Shown here in pieces: positions 22,201 to 35,300 of a DNA stretch of 64,000 bases. The position numbers and the translations under genes are program-made. Each line of letters begins with the position of its first letter. The stretch's first letter is position 1. Source of the DNA: Bradysia coprophila (taxonomy: Eukaryota > Arthropoda > Insecta > Diptera > Sciaridae); contig NC_050736.1 of NCBI RefSeq assembly GCF_014529535.1, forward strand, positions 558,001 through 622,000, read 5' to 3'. A model generated the notes under the pieces. The model had not been told where the DNA came from. It was given only the letters and a program-made list of their open reading frames with translations, and searched no databases.

Positions 22201-23238
22201 ATACATCGTTATACTGAAGTATAATCAGTGATTATCCCAAATATGTACAACAAATAACCGCGATACGCCAGAGAGGGAAATGATTATAACTCGGTCGATG
22301 GAATTGTCAATTGCAAAACCTGTCTTCTTCACTTCATATTTTTATTCTTTTCTGTATACGTGAGAGTGTATTGGTGAGATATGATATGAATCGGTTGGTA
22401 GGGAAAATAAACGGTCGAGAAGGAAAGTAACGGTTGGGACGGAATGCACCACCAACACACTCTCACTATTACAGAAAAATAACTTTCAAAATACCCCAAT
22501 ACACACTCGATATGTGTTTTCGCTTGAGCCTCGCCCGCGCGTGCACACACATCTTGTGTGTAATGGGTATGTTGAAATATACTATTCTTATTTGTCCTGA
22601 CGACAAACGTTTACTAAGCAAAATTGTTCCGTGCTGCGTATACTCTATTAGAGCTGGGGCATTTTGACCTTTTCGACGCAAAACGTTATTCTAAGGAACT
22701 CACTTTGTCAAGTGGGTAAGAAAACCGAGCATTTTATGAAAATTTCGGTAAATTGCTCACTTTTCTCCGAAATGATCAAACGACTACAACCAAAACTAAT
22801 TTTTATTTTAAAGCTACCACATTCGTGGTCGTTATTGCGGGCGTACATTAAAAAAAAGATTCTGATGAAAAATATCATCAAAAATGATATGCGAGACACG
22901 CAAATTCAGGCTACAATTGTAGCTAAGCACCGATGTCTCTTAATGAATAGTTATTTACGTATCTGTTGTGGACGGTATAACCTGCCTAAAGGCTTAAGTG
23001 CCTAAAATAAACCGTCCACAACAGATGTCTATACAACTTTTCATGCAGAGGGCCTAATTTACCAGTTCTTGTTTCTTGAAAATTCCCTAAAATTCTTTAA
23101 AAATTTCCCATATTTTTTTCAAAAAAAATTGTCATATTTCACTTTCCTGTGTGTCTATGACAAAAAAAATGAATCGTCTTTATGGCAAAAATTTGATGTT
23201 TAACTTTACAATCTTCGGTCCTCGATACTGCTCTTCTG
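19253..23238 (-). repeat. Right arm of the ~4 kb inverted repeat
   Basis: Mirror copy of 1-3989; coordinates in the two arms sum to about 23240. It carries the second oxidase gene and every small foldback of the left arm. Sequence to the right of 23238 is unique in the window. With a 15.3 kb spacer this is a large palindrome-like inverted duplication. Near identity implies recent origin, gene conversion, or an assembly join. Confidence 0.95.
19846..21318 (-). CDS. D-amino-acid-oxidase-like flavoenzyme, right-arm copy
   Basis: Exons on the minus strand are 21316-21318 plus the adjoining AAG (exon 21313-21318), 21105-20063 and 20005-19846. The predicted 402-residue protein is the same as that of the left-arm gene, including intron positions and the C-terminal residues read from the TIR element. 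The two genes diverge in orientation relative to the spacer: the left copy reads inward on plus and the right copy reads inward on minus. Identity across coding sequence and introns means there is no sign that either copy has started to decay. Whether both are expressed cannot be seen. Confidence 0.85.
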
Positions 23239-23716
23239 AGCTGTTAAAAAAATGTTTAATAAACGAATATAAAATCAGACTTCGAAACTAAAGGGTCGAC
23301 CTAGTGAGGGTTGCCATCATTGAATATACTTTCATACCATATCATTAGTTTTCTGCCAACTTGAAGTCCGAACGACAAAAAAAAACTTATTTATACATTC
23401 TTTTACATTCTTTTCGATATTTGAAACCATTATGATGGTCAAATATGACTCATTTTTAAGATTAACTTTTCGCTATTTCTACCTATTTTGCTATATAAAC
23501 CTCACCATTAACAGTGTCGTTTGCCTATATACATCTTTGATAGTTTATGGTATTTCGTTCTTATTGGAATTCAAAAGAACTTAACAATTGAATGTTGAGC
23601 ATATCTGTCAAATCGAGTTTACCATCTGCCGCGTCCGGTAGTAAAACTAAATTTTCGTTGATTTAGTTTGTAAATTGTGCAAAGATCACAACGGTAATTA
23701 ATAAATAAAATTGAAA

Positions 23717-24458
23717 ATGTGTCGTTTCAGTCGATTGCCGCATGTTTCAAAATGTTGTTGCTACATTAGCCTCCGAATTAGTGCTTATTTAATCGGATTT
23801 TTACAATTAATTTTCGGCTTGGGTATTATTGTTTCTGCTCTTGCATACTCTTCTACCGATAAAGGAAGTGGTGGTCAGGATGTACATGATACTGAAAATA
23901 ATCACGATTCTGGTATTAGCAATAAATGAAATTGTGAAAATTAGGTCTTTATAAATTTAATTAATTCGCAGATCGAACAATAAATATGTGCGTTTTTGGT
24001 ATTGCATTCACACTACTTGGTGTTTTATTGATACTCGGAGTCAAAATTGTGAGTTTTTTAATGCTCGAGTAAATTTTCTGTATCTAAATGTTCCTTGTTT
24101 TCAGAAAAATTTGCTCCTATTACGAGTCTACATCGCAATAGAGATAATTGGGCTACTCGTCGGATTTGTCATCTACTTAATTATCCTCATCAATATGTTC
24201 CTGGCTTTTGTTATCGCTGCCGATGATGATTCATCGGACAATTTTGTTGGACTTTTGATCAAAATATTTGCCATAAGCACAGCTCATGTACTGGTGGTTG
24301 TGATCATTATTGCATTCGCTATAATTGCATTGAAGGCGTATTTCTTGCTCTGTGTGAACTCATACTTAAGGGAGTTGATTAAACTCGAAAGTGGCACACC
24401 ACTAGCTGTTGGCTATACAGCTGTTACAGAAACCGATGATAATATTAAATTTGGATGA
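23717..24458 (+). CDS. Four-pass membrane protein, insect-type (DUF4728-like)
   Basis: Exons 23717-23912, 23972-24048 and 24105-24458 join cleanly to about 208 residues. The N-terminus CCCYISLRISAYLIGFLQ followed by hydrophobic segments at about 19-43, 70-91, 98-125 and 139-170 is the layout of small insect four-TM proteins that start with CCC..SLR. A polar, charged extracellular loop (STDKGSGGQD...) separates TM1 and TM2. The first donor has alternatives in the same phase (after 23872 or 23912). Function unknown. The similarity to DUF4728 is from memory of the N-terminal motif. Confidence 0.65.
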
Positions 24459-26307
24459 GGTGCACACGGAGTTTTTTATTAAATGATACGAAAATTGTAT
24501 ACACTCATCCAAACAGTGTTTATAGGGATTTATCAGTACACTCATGCACGTGGTTGTGTGGTAGAGCCGTATAAATATGAATATCCAGTTTTGTTTGTAT
24601 GAGTGAATCAGCTGAAGCAACTGAAATTTGATTGCCATTTCCTGTAGTTTTGCAGTATGAAACTTATAGAATTTTATATGTCTCTGTGTGGTAAGACTAA
24701 AATTATGCATCAGCTCGGAGAGGGAGTTTGGGTTTATCTTCGCATCGACACATAAAAAATGATATGCACCTATGGCCAAATGTTTATTTTGACGAGTTGG
24801 ATTATGATAACAATCACCAACTCGTCAAAATAAACCAGAAAAATCGTCAGAATTCCTTGCAGTTCTATAGTTCTAGTATAGGGAATTTAGTGGACCATGA
24901 AGACTTCACTTATTTTTAGGAACTGACCTGTGGTGACTTTAAGCTTGTCAACAGTCCAAATGTTACGTCAAACGCGTAAGAAATGTCTAGTGTCTACTAC
25001 AAAGAAGTGCTAGAAACGTAGGGATTCGACTTTATTTTGGAGAGTTACTCTGTAAACAGTCACAAAACTAATTTCACCCTGGACCGATACCAACAAAATA
25101 GTTATGTCACACGAAATAGCTTTCTTAAAAGTAAATTGAAATTTTCATTGGGAAAATCTGAAATAACATCCCAAATAGGGAACGTTCCATAATCCTTGAA
25201 CCGAAATCAAAGAGAGGGAAAGTAGTGACGAAACACTGGAATTAGTATCCCAAATTATAGCTACGTATCTTTTATTGATCTAGAAATAATTTAAAAAATC
25301 CTTAAAAGGACTTACATGACTTTCCCATATCTCAGGGTCTTGAGCACGGATTATGGTCGGCCGGCGCTACTGAAATCAGAAGTACTTGAATGTAGCTTTC
25401 AAATGACACCACCTTTATGAAATATAAATTGGAAATGGCTAGCGAAAATGGCCTCAAAGTTGGTGAATTTTCCGGGACACTTTTTGGGAGGACCCTAATA
25501 CCGACTTCATTCCGACTCCTTCAAAAAAAAGTTCTTCCATGAAATATCGGTAATGAGCCATACTTACCAAAAAAGAGTAAATGTATCAAAAAGATATTGT
25601 ATTTTACATTTTCCGGAAAAAAATTGTTCCATAACTTTTTATGGCAAACGAGATGATTGAGACAAAGAAAATTTCTGAAAAATGCAAATCACACGGAATT
25701 ACATATCGACCTGCACTAATAGCGAAATAAATAATGATCGCTTTTCAAATACTATTCAAATCAAGTGGTATCACCTTGGCAGTAAGGGATCGACATATTC
25801 CTAGGTTATCCTCTGAATTAGAAGATTATCCTCGAGATTATCTCTAAAAATCAATGGTTCTTCTATTGTTAATAAAACGATTGTGTAATTACGACTCGTA
25901 CTCCAATTTAGAAACGAAAAACAAATAAAGAGAACGGACAGCTTCTTAAAAATAGTTACATCGCTATATCGTAGATTGTACTAGCATTTTCATATTCGTC
26001 GATTCGTTCGTTATTACCATTTCTTGAATGAACTCGCAACACTGCTAAAGAGCGTCTGTAATTGTATAAAACTTACAGCACTCATTGACTCGAAAGTCAT
26101 AAAATGTTATGAATGGCGCATGAACAAGGAATCTTAAGCGTAAGTCAAAAACAGCTGGACACTTGTGTGAACGTATTTTAATAGTGGTCGGTGTAGTGAA
26201 CCGTCAAATATGAAATTGTAAATTAGTTTTGCATCGAACGTGTCGTGATTTACATTGTTTAGTGTTTTTACCGAAAAACAGTAGACGGTCCTCGATATAT
26301 TGTTTTA
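24459..26307. other. Intergenic region before the PEX11 gene
   Basis: Apart from the hairpin at 24781-24836, I see no gene. Bases 25300-25700 read like mobile-element sequence (phrases such as GAATTTTCCGGGACACTTTT) but have no definable ends. Confidence 0.4.
24781..24836. repeat. Perfect 20 bp-stem hairpin
   Basis: TGTTTATTTTGACGAGTTGG is followed after 16 bases by its near-exact complement at 24817-24836. It lies about 330 bp downstream of the four-TM gene. No miRNA-like flanking structure is evident. Confidence 0.7.
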
Positions 26308-29300
26308 ATGATGGCCAAGTCAGACGCTTTAACCGAAATATGTGCCATGCTAGATACCTACGGAGGAAGAGACAAGGTTGGTGAAGATTATATTTCCATT
26401 CGAATTGTAAATCTTATCTTGAATGATTTTCTTTTTTAATATTTTGCAATTGAAATTTGGTTCAAAGTTTGCATTTATATTCGCAACCTTTGGTTTCGGA
26501 CTTTCATTTTTAGTCGTTCGATTTATATAGTTGAATTTCAGGTTTTCTTAGGTTTGGTGTTGCATTATGTTTCAATGTTTTTGAACAGGAAATTGACCTT
26601 ACCATATACAAACTTGACATTTACTTCCTCTTTCTTTATAGTCGTATTTAAAACAATAAGCCCTACATTAACATTACCAATCCGCCATACTTTGTCTTAC
26701 TTTCTTTCCTACGTTATTTATAAATAAGTTCCAATAATTTCGATTCCTGTTTAATTCATGTGCTCATTAAATTATATAGGTCGATGAAATGTTGACCCCA
26801 AGATGTATTTAATTCTTCAGTCTTTGAATTTTTTGGGATTGGTCTGTTTATTACATTCTTAGTTCATGAAGCTACAAGAAATATTGCAGTGTTTACAAAT
26901 AGCAAGCGCAACGCGATATTAATTTAAAATCTCGAATTACTCTTGATTAAGGTATATCCCTGGGTGATTGGCAAAAAATACCTTTCGCTTCATAAATATT
27001 TTAACATTTTGTTTACAAAAGACACTAACACGAAGTGCTCCTACAATTTTGTTGTCGTTACCGAAGTCAGTTTACTGAAGCTGTCTCTAAAAGTTAAAGG
27101 ATGAAAGATGGTATGGGGTGAGGAACCTCTTAAAGAATTCGTTAAAGAATTTGTTTTATTCACATATAAACGAGTAAATAAACACAAGCTACGTGAAGAG
27201 TGGAAAGTATGCATTTAATTTCATTTGAGCAACGTGTATAACATCAGACAATAATCAAATAGTGGTTACAAAAATTACAATTTTGCTTCATGAATATAAT
27301 TCTATATAAATAATACGAAATGACTATTCGCAGTCAACTGCCAATAGTCAATATTGATGCTATTCGCAGTTACTTATTTGAAAAATTATAAATAACTAAA
27401 AATATCTTCTAAAATAAAAGTAGAGTAAGAAAATTCGTTCAGTCAAAAATTAGAATTGTTCGATAATTTGTAAAGTATATATATTGCAAAATGCAACGAA
27501 AGAAACTGGTTTTCCATTGTATAAGCTTTGGAGACTATTGGTCACATGTACAAACCTTTTACCAACTGTATCATTACGGATTGTTGATCCCTGTGACATT
27601 ACAAAGTGCTGCTTCCTATAACAAACGGTAATATTACAGATTTTCGCTCCCTTTTACAAACTGTAACATTAGAGACTGACGCTCCACTTTATGAACTGTA
27701 ACATAGAGTGTTGACTAGGCCAGCTCAGACCCTTTTACAAACTATCCTATAACAAACTATAACTTTAGATTGTGGCTTTCTTTTACAAACTGTAGCATTA
27801 GAGACTGTCGCTCCACTTTATAAACTGTAACACAGAGTGTTGATCCCTTATACAAACTTAGACATAACAGAGCGTTGCTCCCTATAACAAACGGTAACAT
27901 TACAGAGTGTATATCCCTTTTACAAACTGTGAAATTACAGACTGTTGATCCATTTTACAAACTGAAACATTACAGAGTGTTGACCCCTTTCGCAAGCTGT
28001 GACATTACAAAGTGTTGCTCCCTATAACAAACGGTAACATTACATAGTATATATACCTTTTACAAACTTTGACATTACAAACTGTTACTACCTTTTACAA
28101 ACATTACAAACTGTGACATTACAAAGTGATAATCTCTTTCACAAACTGTAACATTACCTTATACAAACTTTGACATAACAGAGTGTTGCTCCTATCTACA
28201 AACTGTAACATTGCAAACTGTTGATCCCCTTTACAAACTGTGACAGTACAGACTGTCACTCCCTTTTACGAACTGTATTATTACAGAGTGTTGATTTATT
28301 TTACAAACTGTAACATTACACACTGTTGATCCCTTTTACCAACTGTGACATTGCAGACTATTTCTACCTTTTACAAACTGTGACATTATAGATTTTTGCT
28401 GCCTATTACAAACTGCGATTGTACAGACTCTCCTTTATGCTCAAAACAAACGAGGCATTGAAAACGTGTTTTGGTCCTGTTTTTCATGACGAAATTTTCG
28501 AAACTGTCAAATGAAGTTAGAACTTTTTCTATTCAAAATCGCGATTGCTGCATCTGTCAATGAAAACTAGGACCAAAACACGTTTTCAATGCCTCGTTTG
28601 TTTTGAGCATTACAAAACTTTAATCACAAATTCTAAAAACAGTTAACGCTGTGCAAAATCATTTCTCATCAATGTAAAGGCGCAATTAGTCTGCGAATAG
28701 CATTAATATTGACTATTCGCAGTTGACTGCGAATAGTATCAATATTGACTATTCGCAGTTGAATGCGAATAGTATCAATTTTGACTATTGGCAGTTGACT
28801 GCGAATAGCATTTTCCTAAATAATACTAGACAATCATAGATAATTTCTCATGCAAAGTACATTAAACGTCGACTTTGTAAGTCAATATCACAATTTTTCT
28901 AATATCAAAACTAATTGAATGTTAATCATGACAGAATTACGTACAATTACTGTACATATCCAACACTTAACCGATAACCGTTTATCTCTTTGATCAAACT
29001 GTTTATTGCTTTTATTGAGTGTTAAAAAAATGTTTAGAATTAATATACGCCTATGTATTCTGACTTCAAAAATATGACGATCATTGACCATAAGCTATGT
29101 AAGTAGCTAACCCTATTCTACTTTTGAAGATTCAAACCTCTTATTTCATATGGTTAGCTAAACTAATTTAATAAAGAAATTTGTAAAGAAGGCTCATCTG
29201 AATGAGACTTAAGTAAAACCTCAGAACTCTTAATATTCCTTACAATTGTCTGATCCTGATAAAGTGAAACAACAAAAACGAGATCATTAGACACAGCTTC

Positions 29301-32300
29301 TGGTATTGAACAACAATAAAAATCGATTTATAAAATTGAAATTTTCAAGTTATAGACGGTTATATGTGGTCACGGTTTGTGTTTTGTCATAAAAAATTAT
29401 AAATAAATTATTTAAATATTTCCTTATGGAAATATGAGTTGTAGTATTCCAGAGAGCACAAGAGTCCGGCCGAAAGTGATTTTTTTTTAATGACTACAAA
29501 AGTAGTAGTACGAGACTGCAATGAACTGCAGTCTGCATTTAATTCCATTCCCTGCTATAGATTTCAGAAAGTAAGTCGGTTTTCAAAAAAATATTGTACT
29601 GAAAAAGTCTTTGCAACGCACTTCAAGCAAAAGTGATCATAGTCGATAGCTGCCAAATAGAGTACTATTTTGTACAACTCATTCTTGAAGTGTGTTGTCA
29701 AATGTAATTTTTTCACATTATCAAACGTGAAAGGGCGTCACATTAACTAGAAATAATGACGTAGACATCGAATGGCCGTCCTGGCTTTGGAAGTTATGTA
29801 GTTACGAAGTTAAAGTTTTTAAAGTAATATATACCTAGACCTACTACCTCATGCCATTACAATTGCATTGTCATGCGTATATCAATAACATTCTGAACCC
29901 GCCTGTACTACGTATGTTAAAATGTATGAAATAAAATATTTCGACAGAGATGTTTTATGTAGTTTAATCAACAAAAGTAAGAGATTTGACCCTATGCAGC
30001 TCAAATGAAAGCGGGAAGTTCAAAGTTCTTTTCACCATCTTCAGATTTTAGAAAATATTTAACCTTTACCAAAATTTAAAAACTACTTTCGAAAAAGAGT
30101 GGAATAATTGGAAGAAGATGGTGAAGAAAAAAAAACTTTTAACTTTCCTCTTTTCTTTGAGCTGTATATGGCTATGGTATTGGGTTTCGAAATAATTCCT
30201 CAAACTTGCCTCTACATCACAAGCTTTGTTGAACTTAGAAAATCGATCTTTATATATGGTCCAATTTTAAATCCTTTACCCTTCTTTGTCATAAAATGCA
30301 CTATGGAATCGCTAAAATGTCTCAAAGAATTGTTAACGATGACTTCAAACCTTAAAACCTTCTTCAGTGCATTTTTGCTGCTAATATTTCAAAATGCTGA
30401 TGAGTAGAAGAAAATTACGATATTGCAATCGCATGTGTTCACTCTAAATTTAACAACTTTCGATTTTTAAAAATTCTCGAGAAAGAAAACAAAACTTAAA
30501 AACGACAATACTCAGTTCTGACACAGAGTCGTCAAAATTAGTAAAATCAATCGAATCTGTCTCTAAACACCACCATAAATCTTTAGTATTAAATACGGAT
30601 AGATTATATGCTAAAACATATTCGAAACACCAGTATATTGAATGTCGAAATGGGGTGAGGTAACAGAAAAAGAAAACATCAAAACAGCAGCTGCAAAGAT
30701 ATGCGCTTGATGGTTAATGGTATGGCTCGTGCCGAACATATTTTTATTATAATGTGTATGTCTGTCAATAGGTTCTTGATATACCTATATAATATGGTGT
30801 ATAGTACATAAATATCCATTCATTCACAATATGTTATTGAAGATATTTCAGATGCAAGTTCAGATCAATTTGAAATAATGTTAGCGGTATAAGTTCGCCT
30901 TATGAGATGTAGAACCAATTTCCACACTTAAATTCTGTTTATTCAGTGAGTATTACTTGGCAGCTTAAGAAAATGCATATTTCCAATACTTTGTTTTGTA
31001 AACGATTTTAATAAATTACCGTATCACTCTCATTGGTGTTATCAGTACAGACAGCTCAGTTCTAATAAAATATTTATGTAACAGAATAACTGTTTCGAAA
31101 GTTAATATTTATTTAAATAAATATGATTTATCAAAGATAATTGTTTTGCGACTATATATGACTATTAAAGTGACTTATAGTGTAGTCGTGCGAGCTGCTG
31201 GCTTACTTCTAATGAAAAAAAACGTACACAAAATATGTTTGTTACCCAAAGATTTTGATTTTTCGATGGAACGCGTCTTGCATCTACTTGATAAAGACCC
31301 AAATTTAAGACTTGTCTTGTGCCTTTGGAATTAAGTCGTCTTGTGAAGTGACAAGAACCTAAAAACCATTTTTGTACGTTGTATACCACACTAAATATAT
31401 ACGAACTAATCTGAATGCTTAAAGCAATTTTTTTTTGTATAAATATAAATGGGGGAACAGAAGTAATTCGTTCGTTCCTGCGTACGACGATCACAATAAA
31501 AATAAAAATGTATTTGTGAAGGGTGTGCACAAGACCGCATATATATTTATATAGATTCTAAAGAGGAACACGGGTACAATTTCGTTATATGTATGTACAC
31601 ATTAACCAAAGTTTTGTATATAAAAAGTTTTTAACGGTCGACCGGTGCGTCATTTTTAAAGCGCCAGATGGAAATTCATTCTGGTAAAAGGTGTGCATAC
31701 GATAGTGTCGTTATTCGAATTGCTCTAGTAAATGCAGAATAAAGTTCGCTTAATTTAATGGAAACGAACTGATTAACACTCAAAAGTGGATTATTCGCTA
31801 GTCTGATACATAAACAGCGCAACGGGATTAAGTGATGCGCCGGAAATCGTAAGAATAAGTGGTTAAGTGAGCGAAATAATTAAAGAGAAAATAAAGTGCT
31901 TGTGAACCCTATAAAATGTCGCTACACAACTATACAAATCCGGCATTTTGCCAACAAAGTGAATTTTATCCGAATCCCAGTAATTCTGTTCCAAACAAGT
32001 CTCCAATCAAAATTTACCGAAGTGAATCCGTTCGATCTTTCAAGCAAACGACGCGGATCAGACAACAACAACAAAACTATTCACCAATACCACCGAAAGT
32101 CGGACCGAAGCCACAAGTTAATTTGAGCAACAGATACGCCGAACAACCCTTCAAGAACACGTACGAACAGGTGAACGCTTCGGTTCAACGAAATGCCACT
32201 TCCGTTGAGTATGCGTTAGTGCCGTTAACGGAAATTCCAAGTTCACGCAAGGGTCGTTACGCTTGCATACCCGCTGACGATGTACGACAACTTCATCAAA

Positions 32301-35300
32301 ATACAACTCGTTTCACAAGAAGCCAGGACGATTTAGACCGATTTTCGAGTTTGCCAGCTAACGTAAACGACCATGACGACAGTATTACAAGTCTACCGCC
32401 CTGTCCGACTCAAGATAATCCACGGCTTAAAACTGCATTTTCGAGCGATTTCAAAATTGATCAACATAGTCAGCAACGACCTCACGATAATTCTCGACTT
32501 CAAGCAGCATTTTCGAGTGATTTTGGAAATAAATCGTTTATCGTTGTCGATCAAAATAGCCAGCAGAGATACGAAATCGTGCCGACAGAAGAAGACGAAG
32601 AACTGGTGGATGCAAATCATGAAATAATTCAAATGCACAACGGACGAGCGCATCGATATGCAATGATTCCAACTGATGATGAGGAGACGTGTTTAAGCAG
32701 CGAATTCGAAATGAGTCCGATTAGAAACACCAATAATTATGCGACAATCAAAGAATCACCACGCTATCAGCCACCTTATAAATCACAACAACAACGAACC
32801 TACGTACATCAGTCTCCCCAGAAAGACCGTCCACCAGCAACACCAACGAAAAATGCTTTGGTAACTCAAAAATTACACGAACTATTGTCAACTCCACAAA
32901 AAACTCCGCTACAAAGACAAGGAAGCACATTAAGAGCGACTCCAGTCCGTCATAACCCTCCGGTTTTATCCAGCACACCAAAACAAACCGAATTTACACC
33001 ACAAAAACTTCGATATGAACAACATCAACCAAATGCATCTCAATTTGAACAAAGAACAACAGCGGTTATTTCGCCAAGGTTAGCATCCCTAGCTACATAC
33101 GTTGAACCGAGTTCTGTAGGAGATAATAGCTCGTGGAAGAGCCTGAGCTTCCAGAAAGTTACCAATGCGACGGCTACTATTGGCGCAGTATCATTGATGT
33201 TAATTTTGTGTGGAATCATGAACTCTGGCCTTTGTCTTTACATGATAGCAGACGTAAGTATAAGATTCTCGTTTCAATTAAATTGCGGACATATTACTTG
33301 CTTAGCATTTGCGAATGGGACTTTGTTAGCGAATTCTCGCTGAGAAATCTTTTTCGTATAAGTTCTGCTCCTAAACTGGTGTTTGAATACGTGAAAATGT
33401 CAGGGTATTGGACAGCAATTAGGAAGTGGCCATTCAAAATTACTTGATGTACGTTGCATGAGATTATCTTTTTGTTAAAAATTATTTTCAGTTTGGACGT
33501 ATTTATTATCTTGATATTGGAGTGATATCTGGATTTGCTGCCACAGCTCTCGGAATTTTAGGATTCAAGTCCAGGCAATGTGACTGGCTCCCAAACAGGA
33601 ACTATGTCTCAGGTAAATAATTTTTACATGGATACTAACACCCCGCCCCAATTCAACGAATTAACCACATCGTTCAATAATATTAATATACTACCCATAG
33701 GCTATATTTTAGTGACCGTTTTCTCGCTGCTGAACTGTTGCGGTCTGTTGGTCTTACTGTCGCTGAGGCCATTACCCGGAGAACCCATTCATGACGTTAC
33801 AACCGGCATTCTGTTGGGATTATCATTTTTGACATTGTTTATGATTAGTTTAGGAGTAATCACTTCAAGATGGTGCCGTTCGCCGCCACCCGATAATAGG
33901 GTTGATGTTTATAAAGTTTAATTTCAGATTTTTTTTTTTGTAATTTCTTTACATTTATATATTGCATTTGATGATCTAATTAAAGTTATTGTAGTTTTCT
34001 TATATATTCATTTTGTTTCTATTCGGGCGGGCAATAATTGGTGAGATATGTAGTTATTCAGTTTACGCAGCCATCGCAGTAAAGTGAAATTTTCGTTTGT
34101 ATGCCGCAGATCACAGAACTAGTAAGTCGGTAGATAAAAATCAAATATCCACCGACAGCTTTAGGAATACTAGGTTCATTACAGTGAACGACATCTCAAA
34201 TGTCTCACTGTCATTTTTTTCAGAGAATGTCATTGTGAATTTGCAATGACACAATAAAATTCTCAGAAAAATTTGACAGTGAGACATTTGAGATGTCGTT
34301 CACTGTACATGAGGTAAAAATTTCGTGATAAAAGCAAACTGACAAGTGTGTTGTTCAGCATCAAGCTACTGTAATTGTCTTTTCGGCAAGTGCACAGTCG
34401 AAGACGAGGTATACAACTATACTTGTCGAAAAACAGTTGTCGACGCAAGTTGCTCAAAAAGAGAAGAGTTAGTTTGCGAGTATCATAAAAGTTGTTTCCG
34501 AAGTAATGAAGTACATAGCAGCATCCAACGTATTTCGGTTCAAAACCTGATCCATGCGAAAGTTGATTTTCAAATATGTAAATGAAAAAAATGAACCGAA
34601 AATAGTGTACATGTAATTGGTCATTTTCACAGGGAGCAAACTGTTATTTAATGGTCCACTTTCGCATGGGGTAGATAGTAAACGATTTTACATCTATTCT
34701 TTCAGTTGTTAATGATTGGGTGCTTTTGTATCAAATGCGCTCTATACAGACTACATTTGAGTTAAAGTGAGGTTGACTATGAAAGTCTTAAATAATTTTC
34801 AATAGGTGGGATTGGATTTTTTTGAAAGCTTTTTGATAGTTACATCGTTTTTGGCAATCGGACGTGTTGGCGATAAAAGGGAAGTACCGCTCACAGGAAA
34901 TCTTTCAACTTCTCAGAAACGATGCAGCTGGAAAAGGTTCGCAATTATCAGCCTCTGATGATGCTAGCGTAGCTAGTGAAACTGGTCAGGAATAATAAAT
35001 GATTTAGTGCAATTTAAAATAAACGAGCCGTCAGAACAGTCGGAGCGTTTGCTGCGACTGAGCCCCGTACGAACCCGTACATCTATTGCGCACGTGACCC
35101 TAGTTCGTCCGTCGCCCTACTCTTAACGTAAGTCTACTGCGCCCGTAAACGTCGGTAAAGTAAAACTCTTATGAAATGTGTACGTCTTAAAAATTGCGCA
35201 TAGCGCAATTACGAAGCCCCGTACGATGTTCCTTCCAAACGTAACACAAATTTAAAATTGACCTAAAATTTCCTCAGTCCTATATTAACCTATATTTACC

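Larger units (their letters stand above)
27319..28813. repeat. Composite ~1.5 kb element with inverted ends
   Basis: Ends of about 53 bp (left: TGACTATTCGCAGTCAACTG onward; right: its complement ending near 28813) enclose the minisatellite and a perfect foldback. On the right the end motif is expanded into about three 37 bp units at 28688-28807 built on ACTATTCGCAGTTGACTGCG. There is no coding frame. It lies wholly in the first PEX11 intron. Confidence 0.75.

Noticed and set aside
27545-28425. Repeat array that might suggest CRISPR
   Set aside because: Units are contiguous and drift in length and sequence with no unique spacers; eukaryotic context. It is a minisatellite.
29838-29851. let-7-like 13-mer on the minus strand (TGAGGTAGTAGGT)
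   Set aside because: The match stops after 13 bases and the flanks do not fold into a precursor with a paired 3' arm; chance or a mere seed match is likelier.
30108-30407. 99-residue frame in the PEX11 intron
   Set aside because: It lacks an ATG and shows no recognisable domain; intronic AT-rich context.
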